5,963 nucleotides of DNA from Elusimicrobia bacterium UBA4817 (GCA_002402375.1 DHFT01000009.1:1-5963), one strand, 5' to 3'. Numbered from the stretch's first letter, positions 1-5,494 are shown. Translations and numbers: made by a program. Notes: a model not told the origin generated them from the letters alone.

Positions 1-36
1 TAAAATCAATATCGGCTCTCGGGTTTTACCGGTCTA

Positions 37-65
37 TTGACATAAAAGAATTTTTTTTATAAGAT
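37..65 (+). promoter_or_regulatory. Probable sigma-70 promoter of the polyamine operon
   Basis: A perfect -35 hexamer TTGACA (37-42) is followed after 17 nt by TAAGAT (60-65), a 4 of 6 match to the -10 consensus; TATAAG at 58-63 (5 of 6, 15-nt spacing) is an alternative. The spacer holds a run of eight T. Transcription would start near 72 and leave a leader of about 65 nt before the decarboxylase ATG at 138. No other promoter-like pair was seen between 1 and 137. The call is by inspection only. Confidence 0.5.
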
Positions 66-92
66 ACTCTGCATCTTGAAGCAGAGTATCTT
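61..92. repeat. 12-bp perfect dyad overlapping the -10 region
   Basis: AAGATACTCTGC (61-72) and its exact reverse complement (81-92) surround an 8-nt spacer. It is not a normal intrinsic terminator, because neither strand has a T-tract after the stem: the eight T lie before it on + and read as A on -. Since it overlaps the proposed -10 and start site, an operator for a dimeric regulator is a reasonable reading. A 5'-leader hairpin or the 3' end of an upstream transcript are alternatives. Confidence 0.5.
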
Positions 93-137
93 GTTACGCT
101 TTGTGAAAATATTTATTCTTGTAATAAACTTGTATTT

Positions 138-1328
138 ATGAAAACACCCTATTACTTAATTGATGAAAAAAAATTGCTGAAAAATCTGAAAAGAATAAAT
201 TATGTCAGAAAAAATTCCGGCGCGAAGGTCGTGCTTGCATTGAAATGCTTTTCTACATGGTCAGTTTTTCCCCTGATGAGAAAATATATGGACGGGACAA
301 CGAGCAGTTCTCTGTATGAAACGCGTTTAGGATACGAAAAGTTCGGCAAAGAAGTCCACGCATACAGCGCCGCATTTTCCAAAGATGACATAAAAGAAAT
401 CAAAAAATATGCCAATAAAATAATTTTCAATTCGGGAACGCAATTGAATTTATTTTACAAATATGTCTCCGGTATGAATATCGGTATACGGGTGAACCCA
501 AAAATAAGTTATTCCCATTTTGATTTGGCAGACCCCGCACGAAAATATTCGCGGCTCGGCGAAGCAGATAAAAAATCAATACTAAGAATAATGCCGATGA
601 TTAGCGGAGTTATGTTTCACTTCAACTGCGAAAATGACGACTTTAAAAATTTTTCTTCCGCGTTGGATTTCATCGGAAAAAACTACGGTGATTTGCTGAA
701 AAAACTGGAATGGATTTCACTCGGCGGCGGAATTTATTTTACGAAAGACAGTTACCCGCTGGAAAAATTTTGCAAAAAATTAAAAGAGTTCGGCAAAAAA
801 TTCGGGGTTCAGGTTTATTTAGAACCGGGAGAAGCGGTAATTACGCAGACAACGGAATTGGTGACAACGGTATTGGATATCGTTCACAATGAACTTGACA
901 TAGCCATAGTTGACACTTCAACAGAAGCGCATATGTTGGATTTATTGATTTACAGAACACCGGCAAAAACAGTTTTTGTTGAAAACAAAAACTGCCCTGA
1001 ACGAAGTGAAGGGTCTCAAGCACTATCTGGCACCGAGATTCTTCCCCCGTATCAAGTACGGGGTCAGAATGACTGCAACAGCAAATTCAAATATATGATT
1101 GCGGGACACTCGTGCCTTGCAGGAGATGTATTCGGAACATACCGGTTTAAGAACCGTCTTAAAATAGGCGACACTATTAAAATTTCGGATGCAGCAGGAT
1201 ATACGATGGTGAAAAAAAACTGGTTCAACGGCGTCCGGATGCCTTCAATAGTCGTAAAGAGATTGAACGGAAAACTGGATATTGTCCGCAGTTTTGATTA
1301 TAATGATTTCAAAAACAATTTATCTTAA
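138..1328 (+). CDS. nspC: Carboxynorspermidine/carboxyspermidine decarboxylase with a 27-residue repeat-encoded insert
   Basis: This is a PLP-dependent fold-III decarboxylase of the alanine racemase/ornithine decarboxylase superfamily. It decarboxylates carboxynorspermidine or carboxyspermidine to norspermidine or spermidine in the cytoplasm. The start fits the family opening (MKTPYYLIDE), although no clear SD precedes it. Visible landmarks are the PLP lysine in ALKCFS (K36), YSRLG (137-141), HFNCEN (161-166), the glycine loop SLGGGIYFT (194-202), LEPGEAV (228-234), VDTSTEAHMLD, and HSCLAGDVFG, whose Cys326 is the expected catalytic cysteine from the partner subunit of the dimer. Residues 286-312 have no place in the family: they come from an inserted 81-bp palindromic element. 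Without it the protein would be 369 aa, which suits the family better than 396. The next gene encodes the preceding enzyme of the pathway. No frame is broken, so activity may persist, but this is untested. Confidence 0.93.
   Translation: MKTPYYLIDEKKLLKNLKRINYVRKNSGAKVVLALKCFSTWSVFPLMRKYMDGTTSSSLYETRLGYEKFGKEVHAYSAAFSKDDIKEIKKYANKIIFNSGTQLNLFYKYVSGMNIGIRVNPKISYSHFDLADPARKYSRLGEADKKSILRIMPMISGVMFHFNCENDDFKNFSSALDFIGKNYGDLLKKLEWISLGGGIYFTKDSYPLEKFCKKLKEFGKKFGVQVYLEPGEAVITQTTELVTTVLDIVHNELDIAIVDTSTEAHMLDLLIYRTPAKTVFVENKNCPERSEGSQALSGTEILPPYQVRGQNDCNSKFKYMIAGHSCLAGDVFGTYRFKNRLKIGDTIKISDAAGYTMVKKNWFNGVRMPSIVVKRLNGKLDIVRSFDYNDFKNNLS
991..1076 (+). repeat. Short palindromic element inserted in frame in nspC
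   Basis: ACTGC occurs at 991-995 and again at 1072-1076, exactly 81 bp (27 codons) apart, which looks like a 5-bp target duplication around a 76-bp insert. Inside is a strong hairpin: ATTCT (1038-1042) pairs with AGAAT (1066-1070), and CCCCGTA (1045-1051) with TACGGGG (1057-1063), loop TCAAG. Weaker pairs are CCCT/AGGG near 995-1013 and TCTC (1014-1017) with GAGA (1035-1038). Its translation contains PERSEGS and ILPPYQVRG, the kind of peptide obtained when dispersed intergenic repeats with words such as GAACGAAGTGAAG are read through. Removing 81 bp joins ENKNC to NSKFKYMIAG, which restores a family-like sequence. Comparable in kind to the Rickettsia palindromic elements, though no kinship is claimed. 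Confidence 0.8.
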
Positions 1329-1330
1329 AA

Positions 1331-1337
1331 AAGGAGG
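1331..1337 (+). promoter_or_regulatory. Strong Shine-Dalgarno displaced from its gene
   Basis: AAGGAGG is the best SD match in the window and begins 3 nt after the nspC stop. The ATG of the downstream synthase lies at 1430, 92 nt away, and has no SD of its own in the intervening sequence next to it. The hairpin element 1339-1423 fills the gap. If it is excised on paper, or folded in the mRNA, the SD sits 9-11 nt from that ATG. Confidence 0.65.
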
Positions 1338-1338
1338 C

Positions 1339-1423
1339 GCGGAATAGATGCAGAACGAAATGCGGAACAGACGCTAAAAAATTCTGCGTCAGTTCTGTGT
1401 TAAGTTTCGCGTCAGTTCAGCGG
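1339..1423 (+). repeat. ~83-bp near-complete hairpin element between SD and start codon
   Basis: The two halves pair almost end to end. GAACAGACGC (1365-1374) pairs with GCGTCAGTTC (1386-1395) with one mismatch, ATGCG (1360-1364) with TGTGT (1396-1400) using G-U pairs, and GAAC (1353-1356) with GTTC-like 1404-1408. The outer part 1339-1351 pairs with 1409-1421 apart from two mismatches. The loop is 1375-1385. GCGTCAGTTC is repeated directly at 1386 and 1409. GCGG at 1339-1342 and 1420-1423, 81 bp apart, could be a 4-bp target duplication. This looks like a REP/MITE-class palindromic element of a different family from the one inside nspC. Confidence 0.65.
1348..1377 (+). other. Nine-codon mini-ORF after the strong SD
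   Basis: ATG at 1348 follows AAGGAGG by 10 nt and opens a frame of nine codons (MQNEMRNRR) ending in TAA at 1375-1377, inside the hairpin element. It may be translated as a by-product of the SD and could couple to or compete with initiation at 1430. There is no sign of a conserved leader peptide, and it may simply be a chance frame within the repeat. Confidence 0.2.
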
Positions 1424-1429
1424 TATCTT

Positions 1430-2650
1430 ATGAAAAAAAATGTTTTGCTAATCGGTGCGGGAGCCGTAAGTCACGTGGCGGCGCATAAGTGCGCTCAAAA
1501 CAACGATATTCTCGGAGATATATGTATCGCTTCCCGAACGCTGTCAAAGATAGAAAATATCATAAAAAGCGTGCAACGAAAAAACTCACTCAAAGACAAG
1601 ACAAAAAAAATTTATGCAAGACAACTCAACGCATTAGACATTCCGGCAACCGTGAAACTTATAAAAGAAACCGGCTCCTCTATCGTTATAAACCTGGGCG
1701 CCTCGTTTGTCAATATGTCCGTCCTTGAAGCATGCATTGAAACCGGTGTGGTCTATATGGATACGGCAATTCACGAGGAACCGGACAAGGTTTGTGAAAA
1801 TCCGCCATGGTATGCCAATTACGAATGGAAAAGAAAGGGTCGGTGCACACAAAAAGGTGTCACGGCTATACTGGGCGCCGGATTTGACCCCGGAATCGTC
1901 AATGCCTACTGTGCGCTGGCGGTGAAACATCATTTTACTCAAATTGATACCATAGATATTATGGATGTCAACGCCGGAAATCACGGAAAATATTTCGCCA
2001 CTAATTTTGACCCCGAAATAAATTTTCGTGAATTCAAAAAAGTGTGGACCTGGATTGATAGAAAATGGGTGCAAGAGGAAGTTCACAAAGTCAAAAAAAA
2101 TTATGATTTCCCGGTTGTCGGCGAACAGACCGTCTATCTTACCGGTCACGACGAACTGCATTCACTCTCAAAAAATATAGATGCAAACAGTATCCGGTTT
2201 TGGATGGGATTTTCCGACCACTACATCAATTGCTTCACCGTGCTAAAAAACATCGGACTGCTTTCGGAAAAACCGGTCAGGACTGCGGAAGGATTGGAAG
2301 TGGTTCCGTTAAAAGTCGTAAAGGCGGTACTTCCCGACCCGCAATCGCTGGCTCCGAATTACACCGGTAAAACCTGCATCGGCAACCTTATTAAAGGAAA
2401 AAAAGACGGAAAGGACAAAGAGATTTTTATTTACAATGTTTGCGACCACAAAGAATGTTACAATGAAGTGGAGTCACAGGCAATCAGTTATACCGCAGGT
2501 GTGCCTCCGGTGGCGGCGGCAATGCTTGTGTCAAAAGGTGTGTGGGATGTAAAGACAATGGTAAATGTTGAAGAATTGGACCCGGATCCTTTCATTGAAT
2601 TGCTGAATAAAATGGGCCTACCGACGGAAATTAAAATTTATACTAACTAA
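1430..2650 (+). CDS. Carboxynorspermidine synthase (carboxyspermidine dehydrogenase), saccharopine dehydrogenase-like
   Basis: The enzyme reductively condenses L-aspartate semialdehyde with 1,3-diaminopropane or putrescine using NAD(P)H, giving carboxynorspermidine or carboxyspermidine, the substrate of the nspC product. The 406-aa protein opens with MKKNVLLIGAGAVS, a Rossmann nucleotide-binding loop at residues 4-14, then ASRT (about 34-37), ILGAGFDPGIVNAY (147-160), VNAGNHGKYFATNFDPEIN (180-198), LTGHDELHSL (237-246) and AISYTAGVPPVAAAM (351-365), in the order expected for this Lys1-related family. A GTG at 1397 is in frame upstream, but its codons are encoded by the palindromic element and precede the Rossmann strand, so the ATG at 1430 is preferred. 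It is co-directional with nspC. The stop overlaps the stop of the convergent flavoprotein gene by 4 bp. No SD adjoins the ATG (see 1331-1337). Confidence 0.92.
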   Translation: MKKNVLLIGAGAVSHVAAHKCAQNNDILGDICIASRTLSKIENIIKSVQRKNSLKDKTKKIYARQLNALDIPATVKLIKETGSSIVINLGASFVNMSVLEACIETGVVYMDTAIHEEPDKVCENPPWYANYEWKRKGRCTQKGVTAILGAGFDPGIVNAYCALAVKHHFTQIDTIDIMDVNAGNHGKYFATNFDPEINFREFKKVWTWIDRKWVQEEVHKVKKNYDFPVVGEQTVYLTGHDELHSLSKNIDANSIRFWMGFSDHYINCFTVLKNIGLLSEKPVRTAEGLEVVPLKVVKAVLPDPQSLAPNYTGKTCIGNLIKGKKDGKDKEIFIYNVCDHKECYNEVESQAISYTAGVPPVAAAMLVSKGVWDVKTMVNVEELDPDPFIELLNKMGLPTEIKIYTN

Positions 2651-4230
2651 AACTGCTCAATGGTTGACAAACTGCTCTCTACTGCCTTTATGGCATCGGC
2701 GGCAGAACTGGTTATACCGCCCGTATAACCCGAACCTTCGCCGAGCGGATACAGGTTTTTAATATTTACCGACTCATAATTCTCGCCGCGTTTAATTCTT
2801 ACAGGAGACGAAGTTCTTGTTTCAGCAGCAAGCAGTATCGCATGTTCTGAAATAAATAAAGGATAATCTTCTTTCCATTTATTAAATGCGGTCAAAAGCG
2901 ACTCAATCACAAATTTCGGAAATATTTCATTCATATCAGCAGCTGTTGTCCCCGTTTTACACGAATTAATACTTAATGTTTCAGAAATTCTTCCGGATAA
3001 AAAATCGGTTAAGTTCTGTGCAGGAACGAACCATCTTCCTCCTCCCGCATCAAACGCCTTCCGCTCTATATCTTTCTGGAACTCAATGCCGGCCAACGGA
3101 TTGCTTGATTTATAATCATCGGTATGACAGGTTACGACGAGCGCCGAATTTGAGTATTCCGACGACCTTTTAGAGTAACTCATACCGTTGACAACCAGCA
3201 TACCTTTTTCAGATGAAGCATTTACTATCTCACCGCCGGGGCACATGCAGAATGTGTACACACCCCTGCCTATTTTTCTATCGGTGTGAGTGAATGAATA
3301 ATTAGCGGCGCCAATACCGGGAAAATTCTTATATTTTTCGCCGTATCTTATAAGATTAATAATTTTTACGGGATGCTCTATTCTCACACCGACGGAAATC
3401 GGCTTTTGTTCAACAGCAATTCCTTTTTTGTGGAGCATCTCATAAGTATCACGCGCAGAATGTCCAACCGCAAGATAGACAATTGAAGAAGGATATTCAT
3501 TCTCCCCGTTTATTACAACACCTGTGATTTTACCGTCCGATATAATAATGTCCGTCATTTTTGAACTATAATATATCTCACCGCCTCTTTCAAGGATATA
3601 ATTCCTTATATTCTTAACTATTTTGCACAACACATCCGTTCCGACATGCGGTCTGCTGACATATCCTATCTCTTCAGACGCACCGAATTTAATAAATGTC
3701 TCCAGCACCCTGTTTACATATCCGGAATTTTTTATTCTGGAAAATAGTTTTCCGTCCGAGTATGAACCGGCTCCGCCTTCGCCGAATTGGATATTTGATT
3801 CGGGGTTTAACACTCTTTCTTTAATAAATCGCCGGACATCAACGGAACGGTCTTCTATCTTTTTGCCTCTTTCAAATATTAAAGGTTTAATCCCCTGAGC
3901 AATAAGTTCAAGAGCAACGAACATTCCGGCAGGACCGAACCCTATTATTATAGGTCGCATCTTAATGTTTTTTGGTTTTCTGACTGATTTTATTTCTTCA
4001 ATGTATATTGGAAAGTTTTCGTTGTCGGCGAAGTTATCGGGAGTAGTTACAACTATTGAAATTTCGTAGTAGAATTGTTTTTTACTGCGGGCATCAAGCG
4101 ACTTGCTCAGTATTTTGACGAATTGTATGTTTTTTTCGCTGATGTTTAGTTTTCGCGAGGCAGATTTTAAGTACTCATCCACTCCGTCTTTTTCAACGGG
4201 TATTCTCAAATTACTTATTATTAAATCCAA
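2647..4230 (-). CDS. COG2509-type FAD-dependent dehydrogenase (NAD(FAD)-utilizing)
   Basis: A 527-aa flavoprotein with the layout of COG2509 proteins. An N-terminal alpha/beta domain (1-90) precedes the FAD-binding dinucleotide motif IIGFGPAGMFVALEL (95-109) and FERGK (119-123). The family signature QFGEGGAGSYSDGKL covers 148-162, and YLAVGHSARDTYEML (252-266), AAETRTSSPVRI (468-479) and the C-terminal FAD motif YPLGEGSGYTGGITSSAAD (494-512) follow. The substrate of this family is not established, so a specific reaction is not assigned. No transmembrane segment is evident. The start is TTG: no in-frame ATG precedes the N-terminal domain, and AGAGGGGG lies 5 nt upstream on the coding strand. 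It is transcribed towards the polyamine operon with no room for a terminator between them, and nothing in the sequence links it functionally to polyamines. Confidence 0.9.
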   Translation of the reverse strand: MDLIISNLRIPVEKDGVDEYLKSASRKLNISEKNIQFVKILSKSLDARSKKQFYYEISIVVTTPDNFADNENFPIYIEEIKSVRKPKNIKMRPIIIGFGPAGMFVALELIAQGIKPLIFERGKKIEDRSVDVRRFIKERVLNPESNIQFGEGGAGSYSDGKLFSRIKNSGYVNRVLETFIKFGASEEIGYVSRPHVGTDVLCKIVKNIRNYILERGGEIYYSSKMTDIIISDGKITGVVINGENEYPSSIVYLAVGHSARDTYEMLHKKGIAVEQKPISVGVRIEHPVKIINLIRYGEKYKNFPGIGAANYSFTHTDRKIGRGVYTFCMCPGGEIVNASSEKGMLVVNGMSYSKRSSEYSNSALVVTCHTDDYKSSNPLAGIEFQKDIERKAFDAGGGRWFVPAQNLTDFLSGRISETLSINSCKTGTTAADMNEIFPKFVIESLLTAFNKWKEDYPLFISEHAILLAAETRTSSPVRIKRGENYESVNIKNLYPLGEGSGYTGGITSSAADAIKAVESSLSTIEQF

Positions 4231-4235
4231 AAATG

Positions 4236-4243
4236 CCCCCTCT
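4236..4243 (-). promoter_or_regulatory. SD supporting the TTG start of the flavoprotein gene
   Basis: On the - strand AGAGGGGG lies just upstream of the TTG at 4230-4228; its AGAGG part leaves a spacing of 8 nt. This purine run is the reason for accepting the TTG start. The upstream interval to 4300 shows GATAAT at 4255-4250 as a possible -10 but no convincing -35. Confidence 0.5.
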
Positions 4244-4303
4244 TTTTTATTATCAAGCGAGTGAGTGAAATTATTTATCGTCGGTGATTTGTTGATTGCT
4301 CGT

Positions 4304-4369
4304 CGGTAAAATCAAAAACTCCGCGGACTGGACGACGTTCGAACCTATTTTACGACAAATACGCAAAAT
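4304..4369 (-). repeat. 66-bp imperfectly palindromic repeat, copy 1, downstream of BrnTA
   Basis: This stretch aligns without gaps to 5110-5175 at 57 of 66 positions, including a 27-base identical core at 4328-4354. The arms GTCGGTAAAAT (4302-4312) and ATTTTACGAC (4347-4356) form a 10-bp stem with one bulged base and a 34-nt loop containing the self-complementary GTTCGAAC. Read along the TA genes it begins 56 nt after the brnA stop. No T-tract follows the stem, so it is not a standard terminator. The rest of 4231-4425 contains no gene. Confidence 0.75.
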
Positions 4370-4425
4370 TTTGTGGTTATTTAATCAGAAACCTGCCGAT
4401 TTTTACATCTGTAACTTATATACAA

Positions 4426-4656
4426 CTACTGAGAATGCTGCAATGCATATCTATCCAAAAGATTTCTTATCATCTTCTGATATTTTGTATGATATCGTTT
4501 TGCTTCTTTCTTAAAATATCCGACGCTGTCTTTGCTCAATGCAATAGTTACTTTTACTTTTTTCTCGGATACAGCTAATTCTTCGGGCGACGGAAGTTTA
4601 TCCCTGACCCTCATCATTTTTCCAACCGGCATATCATTGTCAATCATTCTTTTCAT
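4426..4656 (-). CDS. brnA: BrnA-like ribbon-helix-helix antitoxin
   Basis: A 76-aa protein whose second half (about 33-73, from KVKVTIALSKDSV through YQKMIRNLLDRY) has the beta-strand, helix, helix pattern of CopG/BrnA ribbon-helix-helix DNA-binding proteins. It would neutralise the upstream BrnT toxin by direct binding and repress the shared promoter as a dimer. The gene overlaps the toxin by 17 bp and follows it, the usual BrnT-BrnA order. AAAGGGGG on the coding strand precedes the ATG at 4656; ATGs at 4647 and 4632 are in-frame alternatives, because residues 1-13 hold several methionines. The operator-like palindrome at 4944-4963 is a candidate binding site. Confidence 0.78.
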   Translation of the reverse strand: MKRMIDNDMPVGKMMRVRDKLPSPEELAVSEKKVKVTIALSKDSVGYFKKEAKRYHTKYQKMIRNLLDRYALQHSQ

Positions 4657-4924
4657 AATATCTTGCCCCCTTTCTCCAATATCCTGCTCCGTATATTCTG
4701 ATTTTTCCTTTTCTATGGGTGAATCTTACTGTCACAACATGGTTTTCTACTTTGCCGATGCAGAATAATCTCTCTTCTGTTTTGCTATGTTTGGAATCTA
4801 TGTATATTTTTCTCTTCTGGTCTTTGAATGCCTTCGCGGCGGTACAAAAAGCTATTCCGTGTTTACGGATATTCGCTATTTCCTTTTCTCTATCCCAGAT
4901 AAAATCCCCATTTTTAATATCCAT
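4640..4924 (-). CDS. brnT: BrnT-family ribonuclease toxin
   Basis: A 94-aa protein matching the BrnT family (PF04365), RelE-fold ribonucleases that arrest growth by cutting RNA when the antitoxin is lost. Family landmarks are FIWDREKEIANIRKHGIAF (8-26), EERLFCIGKV (50-59), VVTVRFTHRKGKIRIYGAG (63-81) and the basic tail GYWRKGARYYEK. Where many BrnT proteins read RIISAR, this one reads RIYGAG, a variant that I recall from other family members but cannot verify here. No strong SD precedes the ATG; with the promoter at 4941-4970 the leader would be only about 10 nt, so initiation may be nearly leaderless. First gene of the brnTA operon. Confidence 0.85.
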   Translation of the reverse strand: MDIKNGDFIWDREKEIANIRKHGIAFCTAAKAFKDQKRKIYIDSKHSKTEERLFCIGKVENHVVTVRFTHRKGKIRIYGAGYWRKGARYYEKND

Positions 4925-4940
4925 ATCTTATACCCATATA

Positions 4941-4970
4941 GTTATACATATTATTATATGTATTTGTCAA
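4941..4970 (-). promoter_or_regulatory. brnTA promoter with palindromic operator
   Basis: On the - strand a perfect TTGACA (4970-4965) and TATAAC (4946-4941, 5 of 6) are 18 nt apart. Between them, and overlapping the -10, ATACATAT (4944-4951) and ATATGTAT (4956-4963) form a perfect 8-bp inverted repeat with a 4-nt spacer. This placement fits autoregulation by the BrnA dimer, which is how BrnTA modules are known to be controlled; the binding itself is inferred. Confidence 0.72.
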
Positions 4971-5013
4971 GTACTTTTTCATAGTTTTTATTTTTATTGT
5001 TTTGAGGTAGGCA

Positions 5014-5181
5014 TTTGCAAGTTTTGCCGTAAATTAAAAAACCGTGAGGTACGCCGGGTGAAAAATTATTTTAGGTTCGAAGTCCAGCCGGGGTTCCGAT
5101 TTTCTCCGACGGTAAAATAGTTCACTCCTCGGGCTGGACGACGTTCGAACCTATTTTACGGCAAATACGCAATATTGCAAA
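5014..5181. repeat. 168-bp nested inverted repeat between the TA modules
   Basis: Three blocks pair in nested order: TTTGCAA (5014-5020) with TTGCAAA (5175-5181); TTTGCCGTAAA (5023-5033) with TTTACGGCAAA (5155-5165); and AGGTTCGAA plus GTCCAGCC (5073-5089) with GGCTGGAC (5132-5139) plus TTCGAACCT (5144-5152), with four bulged bases on the right. The left arm is thus an inverted copy of the 66-bp repeat, interrupted by about 40 bp (5034-5072). No ORF in 4985-5209 has any coding character. Confidence 0.65.
5110..5175 (-). repeat. 66-bp imperfectly palindromic repeat, copy 2, downstream of the HigBA-like module
   Basis: Direct copy of 4304-4369 (9 mismatches, five of them clustered at 5119-5123). 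GTAAAATAG (5112-5120) and CTATTTTAC (5151-5159) make a perfect 9-bp stem. Read along the TA genes it starts 34 nt after the antitoxin stop, mirroring copy 1 behind brnA. Recombination between the direct copies would delete 806 bp containing the whole brnTA module. Confidence 0.75.
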
Positions 5182-5209
5182 TTTTATCAGATACAGATAA
5201 ACAAAGCCC

Positions 5210-5494
5210 CTATTTTGCCAATCTTACTATCAGTTTTCTATTAAAAACATTTGCTATTTTCTCAAGAGTACCGATAGTGACATTATTATCAGGGTTTTCT
5301 ATTTTAGATATGGTCTGTTGTGTGGTGTGCAGTTTTTCTGCAAGTTCTTTCTGTGATAAACGATGCTGTTCTCTCAATTCCGTAATCTGCAATGCAACTA
5401 CCGCACGTACATGTTCCTTGTCATATGCGGATTTAATCCTTGGATTTTTTAATAATTCTTTTTTTACGCTGTCAAATGAAACTGCGCCTCTCAT
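5210..5494 (-). CDS. higA: XRE-family HTH antitoxin (HigA-like)
   Basis: A 94-aa protein with a Cro/C1-type helix-turn-helix at about 46-67 (LSQKELAEKLHTTQQTISKIEN), followed by the typical TIGTLEKIANVFNRKLIVRL tail of antitoxins paired with Gp49-like toxins. It should bind and neutralise the toxin encoded just upstream and repress the operon. Its ATG overlaps the toxin stop (ATGA, 5494-5491), and GGAGGT on the coding strand (5508-5503) lies 8 nt upstream, so translation is probably coupled. The gene order toxin-antitoxin is that of higBA. The symbol is given by family analogy. Confidence 0.85.
   Translation of the reverse strand: MRGAVSFDSVKKELLKNPRIKSAYDKEHVRAVVALQITELREQHRLSQKELAEKLHTTQQTISKIENPDNNVTIGTLEKIANVFNRKLIVRLAK

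Noticed and set aside
1..28. Hairpin TAAAATC / GGTTTTA at the window start as a terminator
   Set aside because: A 7-bp AT-rich stem with one wobble pair and no T-tract, truncated by the window edge; too weak to call.
1397..1429. Upstream GTG start for the carboxynorspermidine synthase
   Set aside because: The extra 11 codons are encoded by the palindromic element, have no SD and precede the normal Rossmann start.
1634..2161. - strand 175-codon open frame
   Set aside because: It is antisense to the well-supported synthase gene and shows no recognisable motif.
4279..4307. CGTCGGT direct repeat at 4279 and 4301
   Set aside because: Seven bases repeated once over 22 bp is compatible with chance, and no gene signal is attached to it.
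5073..5100. tRNA T-arm, suggested by GGTTCGAA and GGGTTCCGATT
   Set aside because: No flanking acceptor, D or anticodon arms can be drawn, and the motif belongs to the inverted repeat family.
4719..5120. + strand 133-codon open frame
   Set aside because: It lies antisense to brnT, runs through the promoter and palindromic repeats, and has low-complexity hydrophobic sequence with no family features.
4304..5175. Integron attC sites
   Set aside because: The layout is cassette-like, but no RYYYAAC/GTTRRRY core pair brackets the repeats on either strand and no integrase is in view.
4304..5175. CRISPR array
   Set aside because: Only two direct copies, 806 bp apart with genes between, and no regular short spacers.
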